A stretch of 64,000 nt of DNA, taken from Deinococcus yavapaiensis KR-236. GTDB lineage: Bacteria; Deinococcota; Deinococci; Deinococcales; Deinococcaceae. The stretch is taken from positions 62,001-126,000 of the forward strand of contig NZ_QJSX01000006.1 in the NCBI RefSeq assembly GCF_003217515.1, given 5' to 3'. Positions 25,130 to 34,432 of this stretch are shown piece by piece; within the stretch, counting starts at the first letter, position 1; each line of letters starts with the position of its first letter. The notes under the pieces are model-generated. The model had not been told where the DNA came from. It saw nothing but the letters and a program-made list of their open reading frames with translations, and ran no database searches. A program made the position numbers and the translations under genes.

Positions 25130-27427
25130 TCAGCAGATGCCGGACTGCGTGCCGAACTTGAATTCCCGCGTGACGGTCGTGGTGCCGTCGTTCACTTCCA
25201 AGATGATCGAGAACGGCTCTCCGCTCAGTCCGCCGCACTTGCCGGGCAGCAGGGCGCTCGTGTTGAACGACCCGGTCACGATCGTGCCGGTCGCCGCGTT
25301 CGCGCCGCTCGCCGTGCCGTTCGACAGCAGGACCGGGGTGCTCGACAGCCTCGGGCGCAGTCGCCACGTGTAGGAGACGTTCGCGGTGTCTTGGTCGATG
25401 ACGCGCGCCTTGAGGCTCACGGTCGCGTTGGTGCTGGAGTACGACGGCGGATTCGTGGGATCTTTGATGAGCGGCTCGAGGAGCGCCACGTCGGGCGGGT
25501 AGTTCGTGGGCTTGGCGAGGACGGTGATCGTGCGGGTGGTGGTGCCCACCTCGCCGACCGTGTCCGTCGCGCGGAGGGTGAGGACGCGCGTTCCGGCGCC
25601 GTTGAAGGTCGCGATGGGATTGGCGCACACGTCCGACGGCATGACGTCCGCGCTTTGGCTGCTCGTGAACGTCAGCGAGGCTTTGCCGCTCGGCAGCGGG
25701 CAGTCGAGCTTGTCGCTGCCCGACACCACGTAGCCTTGCAAGGTGACCTTTTGGCCGTCGTACACCTTGTCGGTGTCGGACGGCTTGACGATGTACGGCG
25801 TGGGCGGAACGTTCACGATCTTGACGCTGCTCGTCGCGGAGGCGCTCAGGCCTTTGCTGTTCGTGACGGTCGCCGTGAAGGTGACGTCACCGGGATTGGC
25901 GAGCACGGACGCGGGCAACGTGAGGCAACCGCTCGTCGTCGTGCCGATCGACGTGCCGTTGGCTTTGACTTGCGCTTGCAAGACGCCTTGCTGCGGATCG
26001 AGGGCGCTGACGCACAAACCGCCGAAGATGAGGCCGTTGCGCTGCAATTGAGCGCCGTTCGTGGGACTCGTGATGGAGATGGTGGGCGGCAGCGGCGCCG
26101 AGCGTCCGAACTCGAAGAGCGGCAAGTCGAAGATCTTCGTGTCGTAATCGAGCGTCTTCACGAGAAGGTCCGCGTGAATGCCGACGTACCCTTGGATGCC
26201 GGCGCTCAGCGTCCACACCGGATCGCGTGGAATTTGCGCGTCGAACTTCACGGCGCCGCGAATGCGTGCGTACGGACCGACGAGGCCGTACAGCAGGATG
26301 TCCCCTTTGAGGTTGAGGCCGCCTTCGACGGATCCGGTGATGGGCGACGTCTCCAGGTACTTGCTGAAGGACTTGTTGAACTCGGAGATGTTGTGAAAGC
26401 CGTCGTTGTACTCGAAGCCCGCGCGGGCCGTGATGCTTTCGGACGCGCCGAAGGTCATCTTCGCCTTGACGTTGCCTTTGAGATCGGACGTGACTTGCAC
26501 GGTGGGAATGAGCACGACGGGCACGGGGCCGACGAAGAAGGTGATGGGGGAGAAGGTGTACTTGGCGAGCTCGACTTCCTTGTCGATCGACGTCTCCAAT
26601 TCCGCTTCGACGCGGACGTTCGCCGATTGGTTGAAGCCGTACGCCATGCGGAAGGTGACGCCATTGGGGTAGATGGGAACGCCGAGGATCTTCTTCCACT
26701 TCAAGCCCATCGTGATGCCGCTGTCGGTGGCGAGGTTGAAGCTGCCTTTGAGGCGAACTTGGTCGGTCGTGGTGGACGAGTTGCCGTCCACGTCGAACAG
26801 CACCTTGTCGATCGTGAGCGAGTAGCTGTCGAGCGGCCCCAGCACCGTTTGCGCGCCGAGTGTGGACGAGGGCGCGCTTTGCGCGCGTAAGCCGCTCGCC
26901 GACACGCCGGGCGCGAGCGAGAGGCTGGCGAGGTCGCTCGGCGTGAGCGTCTCGTTGCGGTCGAATTCGCCTTCGATCAAGGCTTCGTCGAGGCTGGCCT
27001 GTTCGGTCAGGACGGTCACGGTCGCGCCGCTCGTCGAAACGCTCTTTACGCGTTGCAAGTAGCCGTAGGGCGCGCCCGGCCCGGGTTGCCCGACGAGGAT
27101 GTTGCCCGCTTGCAGACTCGACAGCAGGGGCGTGGACTTCGAGAACGTGAAGTGTCCTTGGCAGCGCGTGAAGGGCGTCGTGCGCACGTCGACGAGCTTG
27201 TTCTGCGTCGCCGTGCGGGGAAACGCGGAATCGGTCGGTTGGCACAGGGTCGCGTTGTCGAACGTCAAACTCGTGAGGGCAGCGCGCGTTTCGGCGTCGG
27301 TCACGCGCGTTTGCGGATCGACTTTCGGTACGGCGACAGGTTCGGTCGGAGGCGGCGTGGAAGTGCCGCCTCCGCCGCAGGCGACGAGAAGGCTCAAGAA
27401 GGGAAGCAGCAGTCGAATACGGTTCAT
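25130..27427 (-). CDS. Large envelope lipoprotein with Ig-like repeats
   Basis: 765 residues. Signal peptide with lipobox LLVAC (Cys near 17) followed by GGGGTSTPPP. The central part (~200-430) is a beta-rich domain with DSYSLTIDKVLFDVDGN and many strands; the C-terminal part holds at least two Ig/PKD-like units (ISITSPTNGAQLQRNG, TPYIVKPSDTDKVYDGQ, YPPDVALLEPLIKD). Four Cys in the C-terminal region could form disulfides. I recognise no enzyme motif. It is likely a surface-exposed binding or structural protein, in a run of three exported-protein genes. Confidence 0.78.
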   Translation of the reverse strand: MNRIRLLLPFLSLLVACGGGGTSTPPPTEPVAVPKVDPQTRVTDAETRAALTSLTFDNATLCQPTDSAFPRTATQNKLVDVRTTPFTRCQGHFTFSKSTPLLSSLQAGNILVGQPGPGAPYGYLQRVKSVSTSGATVTVLTEQASLDEALIEGEFDRNETLTPSDLASLSLAPGVSASGLRAQSAPSSTLGAQTVLGPLDSYSLTIDKVLFDVDGNSSTTTDQVRLKGSFNLATDSGITMGLKWKKILGVPIYPNGVTFRMAYGFNQSANVRVEAELETSIDKEVELAKYTFSPITFFVGPVPVVLIPTVQVTSDLKGNVKAKMTFGASESITARAGFEYNDGFHNISEFNKSFSKYLETSPITGSVEGGLNLKGDILLYGLVGPYARIRGAVKFDAQIPRDPVWTLSAGIQGYVGIHADLLVKTLDYDTKIFDLPLFEFGRSAPLPPTISITSPTNGAQLQRNGLIFGGLCVSALDPQQGVLQAQVKANGTSIGTTTSGCLTLPASVLANPGDVTFTATVTNSKGLSASATSSVKIVNVPPTPYIVKPSDTDKVYDGQKVTLQGYVVSGSDKLDCPLPSGKASLTFTSSQSADVMPSDVCANPIATFNGAGTRVLTLRATDTVGEVGTTTRTITVLAKPTNYPPDVALLEPLIKDPTNPPSYSSTNATVSLKARVIDQDTANVSYTWRLRPRLSSTPVLLSNGTASGANAATGTIVTGSFNTSALLPGKCGGLSGEPFSIILEVNDGTTTVTREFKFGTQSGIC

Positions 27428-27443
27428 CGTTTCACGCTCCTAT

Positions 27444-28097
27444 TCACTTCGTGCAGCGCAAGTTCACGCGAAAGCTGGGGTTGGCCGCCGTGTAGCGGAT
27501 GTTTCCGAGCGACGGCCAGTTTCGAAGTTGGTTGGGATCGACGGTCACGACGAGCTTGTCGGGCGTGGGCAGCGGCGCGCTCTTGTTGCCCGAGTCGGGA
27601 AGCCAGAACTTGTACTGCATGATGTTGGCCGCGCCTTGCGGCAAGTCCTTGAACACGGCGTCCACCCAAGAAGATCCTTGGGAGACGTTCCACGTGTCGC
27701 CGTTCGCGAAGGCGACGCTCGTGCCTTTCTCGATGCCGGTCTTGGAAAGGTTGATGACGCTCGCCGTGCCGTTACGCCATTCCACGGTCACGCCGATGCC
27801 GGGCCAGCCGCCACGTCCCGCGTCGGTGATCGGCGTGACGCCCGTGACTCGCATTCGCCAGATGCCGTTGAACAGCCACTCGTTTCGGCATCCTTCGAGC
27901 GCCGTCTGCTGATTGGCGCCGCCCGGCGCGTTGAGGGCGGCGCGAAGCTGATCGAGCGACACGTACGTCTTGCCGCCGACGGTGACGGTGCCGAGCGTCA
28001 CGGCGCGTCCGTTGATGGTGACGGTGGTCGACTGCGCGGCGGCGACGGACGCGAGAAGAACAGCGAGGAGACCGAACGTCCGAACGTGATACTTCAT
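27444..28097 (-). CDS. Secreted protein with copper-amine-oxidase-like N-domain
   Basis: 217 residues from the ATG at 28095-28097, preceded by AAGGGGGAAA; sixteen upstream codons were dropped. The signal peptide is VRTFGLLAVLLASVAAAQS. The mature N-terminus VTINGRAVTLGTVTVGGKTYVSLDQLRAAL resembles the small 'Cu_amine_oxidN1' surface module. The rest is a beta-rich domain with one Cys pair (EGCRNEW and the C-terminal LRCTK). The ligand is unknown. It lies 16 bases upstream of the large lipoprotein gene and is probably cotranscribed with it. Confidence 0.78.
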   Translation of the reverse strand: MKYHVRTFGLLAVLLASVAAAQSTTVTINGRAVTLGTVTVGGKTYVSLDQLRAALNAPGGANQQTALEGCRNEWLFNGIWRMRVTGVTPITDAGRGGWPGIGVTVEWRNGTASVINLSKTGIEKGTSVAFANGDTWNVSQGSSWVDAVFKDLPQGAANIMQYKFWLPDSGNKSAPLPTPDKLVVTVDPNQLRNWPSLGNIRYTAANPSFRVNLRCTK

Positions 28098-28184
28098 ACG
28101 TTTCCCCCTTGAATGCCTCATTGTGCATTGCGCGGCGTCACACAACCGTCACACGCCCGCGAAGCCGCTTTGGTACGATGAAAC

Positions 28185-30446
28185 ATGGACCTCGCCGCCC
28201 ACCTCGTCCTGCTCGGTTCGCCCGCGCTGCTGCTCGACGGTCGTCCGGCGTCCCCGATCACCCGTAAGTCGTTGTCGATCCTGGCCTTGCTGCACGAGGA
28301 AGGCACGTTGACGCGTCCGAGCGTCGCGTCCATGCTGTGGGGCAACCGTGGCGACGACGCCGCGCTGCACAACTTGCGCCAGGAACTCTACCGTTTGTCG
28401 AAGCTCGCGCCAGGACTCGTGGTGTCAGACGGCAAGACCTTGAGCTTGGCGAGCTTCGTCACGAGTGACGTGCGCGCCGTGCGCGAAGCGAACGAGCGCC
28501 ATGGCGAGGCCGTGCCGCTCGGCTCGTTCCTGGAGGGCGTGGACGCCGACGACGAGGCGTTCGGCGAGTGGCTCGGCGCGCGGCGTGCCGACGCCGACAG
28601 GATTCGCGTCGAGTTGCTGCGCCGCGTCGCTCGGCGCGCGAGCGACCTGGAGACGTTCGAGGAGGCGCGGCGCGCGCTGGAAGCGGCCCTCACGCTCGAT
28701 CCGCTGCGCGAGGACGTGTGGCGCGACTTCATGACGGTGCTGGCGAGGGAGGGGCGGCACGACGAGCTCACGGGCGCTTACGAGCGACTGCGCGCCGAGC
28801 TCGAGGCGCAAGTCGGCGGGGAACCGCTCGCCGAGACGCGCGAGGTGTTCGAACGGCTGCGCTCGCAAAGCGCCGCCTCGCCGCTGGAACTCGCCAAGAC
28901 GGCGCTGCACGAAGCGCGCGAAGCGAGCCGCCTGCATCGTCACGAGGACGTGCGCGGGTCCATGCGCGCCCTGCTGAAGCGGCTTCACGACGAGGCGAAA
29001 CTCGAGCGGCCCTTCATCGCGCGCGCTTGCGAATTGCTGTTCTCGTCGGCGTACGCCCTCGGGGACGTCCCGGCGATGGAGGAGGCCGTGGAGCGCTTGC
29101 GCGGCCTCGCGCGCCTCGACTTGACCTTCGAGACGCTGTGCGTGGCGAAGACGGCGGCGCTCTGGACGCGCCAAGGACGCCTCGCCGAGGTGCGCGATCT
29201 CACACGCGAAGCTTGGGAGGAACGCGAGCACCGTGACGACCAAGCGGAAGTGCTGCTGTGGCGCGGCGTGGCCTTGCTGCGCCTCGGCGATTTGCCGAAC
29301 GCGCGCGACACGTTGTCGCTCGTGACGGACGCTCGCCTGCCCGCCGCGCTCGCCGCCGAAGCATCGCTGGGCCTCGGCGCGGCCGCCCTCAACCTCGGAC
29401 GGCTCGACGAGGCGGGCGAGCATCTTCGCGCGGCATTGCGCGCCGCGCGGCGTGCCGGGGAAGTCGCCCTCACGGTTCGGGCGCGCGCCAACCTCGGCGT
29501 GTGGCACCTTTTGAGCGGCGAGCAGGACCTCGCCGCCAGAACGCTCACCCGCGCCGCCGAGGACGCCCGCGCCTTGTCGCAACCTGCCATGACGCGCATG
29601 CTGCTCGTGAACCTCTTCAAGGCGCTGTACGAACTCGGGCGTCTCGACGAGGCGGGCGCGGCGCTCGACGAAGCGTTCTCGCTGCTGCGAGACGCCCCCG
29701 ATCCGCACGTGGAGGGCGCGCTTCTCAACAACCTCGGGGCGCTCGCACGGGCGCGCGGCGATTACGGCGCCACGCTCGACGCGCTGGCGCGCGCCCTCGA
29801 CAACGCGCGCGCGACGGGCAACAAGATGCAGGAAGTGCGCCGCCTCCTGGCGCGCGCCGACGTATTGACGGAACTTGGCGCCACGACCGAGGCGCACGAG
29901 GACGTGTGCCTCGCGCTGGACCTGGTGCGCCGCCACGGATTGAGGGAAGTCGAGCCGTGGGCGAACTTGCTGCTCGCCGAGGCGGCCTTGCAGCTCGGCA
30001 ACGTCGCCACGTGCGCCGCTCGACTCGAAGACGTCGCGCTCGTCAAAGAGTCGCTTTCCAGCGACGACGCGACGCGTTGGCGTTGCGACACGGCGGCCCT
30101 CGCGCTCGCCCGTAGCGACGCGGACGCCGCGCTCGCCGCGCTCGCCGATCCGCCCGATCCGAGTTGCCGCGCGCTTCACCTCTCCTTGCGCGCGCGCGCC
30201 AAGCGCGCGTCGAACCTAGACGTGTCGCAGGAGCGCGAGGAAGCGCTGAGTTGGCTGCGAGGTCGTCACCTCGTGGCGCTCGACGAGGTGCGCGTGCGGC
30301 GCGCCCTCGGCCTCGACCTCGTGCGCGCCGACGCCTTGCTGAAGGAGGTTCGCGCCTCGCTGCAAAGCGAGCCGTCCGTGCTCGCCGCGTTCGACAAGCG
30401 GTGGGCTTCGTCGAACGCGATGTTCGCCGAGCTGTCTTGGTGGTGA
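28185..30446 (+). CDS. BTAD/TPR transcriptional regulator (AfsR/SARP-like)
   Basis: 753 residues. Residues ~5-95 form a winged-helix DNA-binding domain (TRPSVASMLWGNRGDDAALHNLRQELYRL), ~100-230 a bacterial transcriptional activation domain with EDVWRDFMTVLAREGRHDEL, and the remaining two thirds are TPR-like helical repeats rich in Ala, Leu and Arg. There is no NB-ARC ATPase between them, unlike AfsR. It is divergent from the exported-protein genes (87 bases apart), so it may regulate them; that is inference from position. TACGAT (28174-28179) lies five bases before the ATG. Confidence 0.85.
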   Translation: MDLAAHLVLLGSPALLLDGRPASPITRKSLSILALLHEEGTLTRPSVASMLWGNRGDDAALHNLRQELYRLSKLAPGLVVSDGKTLSLASFVTSDVRAVREANERHGEAVPLGSFLEGVDADDEAFGEWLGARRADADRIRVELLRRVARRASDLETFEEARRALEAALTLDPLREDVWRDFMTVLAREGRHDELTGAYERLRAELEAQVGGEPLAETREVFERLRSQSAASPLELAKTALHEAREASRLHRHEDVRGSMRALLKRLHDEAKLERPFIARACELLFSSAYALGDVPAMEEAVERLRGLARLDLTFETLCVAKTAALWTRQGRLAEVRDLTREAWEEREHRDDQAEVLLWRGVALLRLGDLPNARDTLSLVTDARLPAALAAEASLGLGAAALNLGRLDEAGEHLRAALRAARRAGEVALTVRARANLGVWHLLSGEQDLAARTLTRAAEDARALSQPAMTRMLLVNLFKALYELGRLDEAGAALDEAFSLLRDAPDPHVEGALLNNLGALARARGDYGATLDALARALDNARATGNKMQEVRRLLARADVLTELGATTEAHEDVCLALDLVRRHGLREVEPWANLLLAEAALQLGNVATCAARLEDVALVKESLSSDDATRWRCDTAALALARSDADAALAALADPPDPSCRALHLSLRARAKRASNLDVSQEREEALSWLRGRHLVALDEVRVRRALGLDLVRADALLKEVRASLQSEPSVLAAFDKRWASSNAMFAELSWW

Positions 30447-30706
30447 GCCGAGACGGCCGTCAAGCCTTTAGCACGTCGTGCCAACTCTACGAGGTCGATG
30501 CATGAGGGAACTCATGGCATGACGATCCGCCGAGGCCCGCTCCGGGCCGATGTCATCTGCGGGACATGGATGCTCGCGCCCTCGCTGAGGCTCGGCGGCA
30601 GGCGTCACAAGCTCCGCGCCTCTTCCCCCCTCGCTTGCGGCCGTGACAGGCAAGCGGCTTCGCGCCCCTTTCGCGCCGTTCGCGAGGCATGTGTGGCGTC
30701 CTCGCG
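30447..30706. other. Intergenic region, no gene seen
   Basis: Between the BTAD regulator and the acyl-CoA ligase. Short frames exist on both strands, but none has a start signal or recognisable product. I see no strong hairpin behind the regulator gene. Confidence 0.5.
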
Positions 30707-30735
30707 TTGACGCCCGCCGTTCCCGTGCCTACACT
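30707..30735 (+). promoter_or_regulatory. Promoter of the acyl-CoA ligase gene
   Basis: TTGACG (30707-30712), 17-base spacer, TACACT (30730-30735). The ATG is 44 bases downstream of the -10 box and is preceded by AAAGGAG. Confidence 0.75.
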
Positions 30736-30779
30736 GGCCGCGTACCCCAATTCGCTTTTCGTTCGAAAGGAGTCCTTTC

Positions 30780-32408
<1,629 letters not shown>

Positions 32409-32412
32409 CACC

Positions 32413-32454
32413 TCTCCCGGCCCTTTCACCCAACGACGGGGAAGGGCCGGGAGA
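32413..32454. terminator. Hairpin behind the acyl-CoA ligase
   Basis: A 13-bp stem TCTCCCGGCCCTT / AAGGGCCGGGAGA (32413-32425, 32442-32454) with a 16-base loop lies between the ligase stop and the end of the converging small-protein gene. No T-run follows; it can serve both genes. Confidence 0.65.
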
Positions 32455-32460
32455 AGACGC

Positions 32461-32772
32461 TCAGCGCACCCGCTTGAACACGAACACTTGCGCCGTCACA
32501 CGTCCGCTCGTCGTGGTGGACGCGTCTTGGTAGGTCACGGCGAGGTCCCAGCCTTGGCGCCCCAAGCAGTTCAGCAAGCCGTTGAAGGAGTTGACGCGGC
32601 AATTGAGGCGCGACGCGAAGCGGGCGATGTCACGCTCGAGCGGCACCGCGCCGCGCGGATCTTCCCAGCCGTAGCCGAGGGTGGAGGAGACGAGGGTGCC
32701 GTATTCGACCGCGCGTTGAGCGCTCGCGGTGGACACCGCGACCAGGGAAGCCGTCAGCAGGAATGCACGCAT
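32461..32772 (-). CDS. Small secreted protein, unknown
   Basis: 103 residues from the ATG at 32770-32772. The signal peptide MRAFLLTASLVAVSTASAQ is followed by about 84 residues with one Cys pair (RLNCRVN, LLNCLGRQGWDLAV). The segment LNCLGRQGWDLAVTYQD resembles short 'GxxGWEl' modules of DUF4177-like proteins. TACGGT (32780-32785) lies seven bases before this ATG, which speaks for the leaderless start over the GTG three codons upstream. Confidence 0.7.
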   Translation of the reverse strand: MRAFLLTASLVAVSTASAQRAVEYGTLVSSTLGYGWEDPRGAVPLERDIARFASRLNCRVNSFNGLLNCLGRQGWDLAVTYQDASTTTSGRVTAQVFVFKRVR

Positions 32773-32860
32773 GCTGTTCACCGTAGGGGGCGAAAGGCGG
32801 ACGTTGTTCTAGACAGCCCTGAGCGATTCATCAGGTGCGACCCACTACACTGCGTCATTT

Positions 32861-34156
32861 ATGGACGAGCTCACCTCCACGCTCGACGACACCGCGGCCT
32901 GTCCCACGTCCACCCGAGCCTCTTCGCACGAGCGCCACTTCGAAAGCGACGCCGTGCACGTCGGCATTCCCCGCGCGGGAGGCGTGCCGCTCGCCGTGCC
33001 GATCGTGGCGGCGGCGGCCTTTCAATTCGATTCCTTGCAGCACGGCGCGGACGTGTTCGCGACGAACGAGGAGTACAGTTACTCGCGCTTGCAAAACCCC
33101 ACGGTGGAGGCGCTCGAAGCGCGCCTCGCCGTGCTGGAAGGCGCGTCGCACGCGCTCGTCACGGCGAGCGGGCAAGCGGCGACCCTCACGGCGATCCTCT
33201 CGGTGTGCCGCGCGGGCGATCACATCGTGGCGACGTCGAGTTTGTTCGGCGGCACGAGCGGCCTGCTGCTCAACGTCTTGCCGAACTTCGGCATCATGAC
33301 GAGCCTCGTGCCGAACGACCCGGCGGCGGTCGAGGAGGCGATGCGCGAGCAGACGCGCCTCGTGTGGACGGAGACGATCGGCAATCCGGCGGCGGACGTT
33401 CCCGACATCGAGGCGCTCGCCAGGATCGCGCACGCGCACGGCGCCTTGCTCGGCGTGGACAACACGTGGGGCGGCGTGGGATTTTTGTGCCGTCCGCTCG
33501 CTTTCGGGGCGGACATCGTGACGCACAGCCTCACGAAATGGGCGGGCGGGCACGGCGCGGCGCTCGGCGGCGCCGTTCTCGTGGGTGACGCGCACGACTT
33601 GACGCGCAACGACATCTTCTCGTGCGGCTCGCCGAGCCTCCTCGAGCAGCGCGGCGCGGCGGCCCTCGCGTGGCGGCAGCGTTGGCTGGGCGTGCAGCAA
33701 GCGGGCATGATTCTCGCGCCGCACGCGGCGCACCTTCTCACGCTCGGCGTGGAGACGCTGCCGCTTCGCTTGCGCCAGTCGTGCGAATCGGCCCTCGACC
33801 TCGCGAGGCGTTTGGAGGCGCACCCCGCCGTTCGAAGCGTCGGCTATCCCGGTTTGCCGTCTTCGCCGCACCACGCGCTCGCCACGAAGTACCTCTCGAA
33901 CGGTTTCGGCGCGGTCCTGACCTTCGAGGTGGACGACCCGGCGCGTTTGCTGTCGCGCCTGTCGATGATTCGCATCGCGCCCAACCTCGGCGATACGCGC
34001 AGCATGGTCATTCACCCGTGGACGACGACGCACGGTCGGTTGCCCGAAGCGCAGCGCCTCGCTTCGGGCGTCAACGCGCGTCTCGTGCGGTTCAGCGTCG
34101 GCATCGAACACGTCGAGGACGTGTGGAGCGACTTGGAGCGCGGCCTCGAAATGTGA
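32861..34156 (+). CDS. O-acetylhomoserine sulfhydrylase-type PLP enzyme
   Basis: 431 residues of the Cys/Met-metabolism PLP family. The PLP lysine is K226 in HSLTKWAGGHG; YSRLQNPTVEALEARLAVLEG and TSSLFGGT are the tetramer and phosphate-binding elements, and DNTWG the cofactor Asp. The spacing and lack of C-gamma synthase features fit MetY/MetZ (homocysteine from O-acyl-homoserine and sulfide) better than MetB or MetC. The extra ~25 N-terminal residues are low-complexity. TACACT (32846-32851) lies nine bases before the ATG. Confidence 0.88.
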   Translation: MDELTSTLDDTAACPTSTRASSHERHFESDAVHVGIPRAGGVPLAVPIVAAAAFQFDSLQHGADVFATNEEYSYSRLQNPTVEALEARLAVLEGASHALVTASGQAATLTAILSVCRAGDHIVATSSLFGGTSGLLLNVLPNFGIMTSLVPNDPAAVEEAMREQTRLVWTETIGNPAADVPDIEALARIAHAHGALLGVDNTWGGVGFLCRPLAFGADIVTHSLTKWAGGHGAALGGAVLVGDAHDLTRNDIFSCGSPSLLEQRGAAALAWRQRWLGVQQAGMILAPHAAHLLTLGVETLPLRLRQSCESALDLARRLEAHPAVRSVGYPGLPSSPHHALATKYLSNGFGAVLTFEVDDPARLLSRLSMIRIAPNLGDTRSMVIHPWTTTHGRLPEAQRLASGVNARLVRFSVGIEHVEDVWSDLERGLEM

Positions 34157-34204
34157 ACCAGGACCAATCGGCGCGCGGCCCGTCTAGTAGACTTCTTTTC
34201 TTGC

Positions 34205-34357
34205 AATAGGCGAGCCGCGCGTCCGGACGTGCGAGGTAGGGAGGCGTCCACCTCTATAAAAGACGGACGCACGAGCAGGAACGAGCGAAGGCTGGTGCAA
34301 TTCCAGCATCCTGTACAAAGACCAGAGGAGGAGGGCATTGCCCTCCTCCTTATTGTT
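34205..34357 (+). ncRNA. Candidate structured RNA ending in a terminator
   Basis: Between the sulfhydrylase and amylase genes the plus strand can fold into CGTGCG/CGCACG (34228-34233, 34268-34273) closing GAGGT/ACCTC (34233-34237, 34250-34254), then CAGGA/TCCTG (34276-34280, 34309-34313) around GCTGG/CCAGC (34291-34295, 34303-34307) with the seven-base loop TGCAATT, then the terminator. It contains no reading frame. It may be a leader attenuator for the amylase gene or a free small RNA. I found no clear match to a known riboswitch class. Confidence 0.45.
34326..34357 (+). terminator. Strong intrinsic terminator upstream of the amylase gene
   Basis: AGGAGGAGGGC pairs with GCCCTCCTCCT (34326-34336, 34340-34350) around a short loop, followed by TATTGTT. 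It ends either the sulfhydrylase transcript or the RNA candidate. Confidence 0.85.
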
Positions 34358-34432
34358 TGCCGTATTCCTTAACTTTCCTTTAAAACTTTAGTCTTGCAAG
34401 GATCGTGCGCCGAGGGGTTTCATAGAGGCGTC

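Noticed and set aside
24749..26890. 713-codon plus-strand open frame
   Set aside because: High GC leaves opposite frames open; composition is Arg/Gly/Val-rich noise and the minus strand encodes a lipoprotein with signal peptide.
34270..34315. Cobalamin or FMN riboswitch
   Set aside because: GGTGCAATTCC recalls both, but the conserved CCCGCCACTGT (cobalamin) and GACCGGCGGT (FMN) parts are absent.
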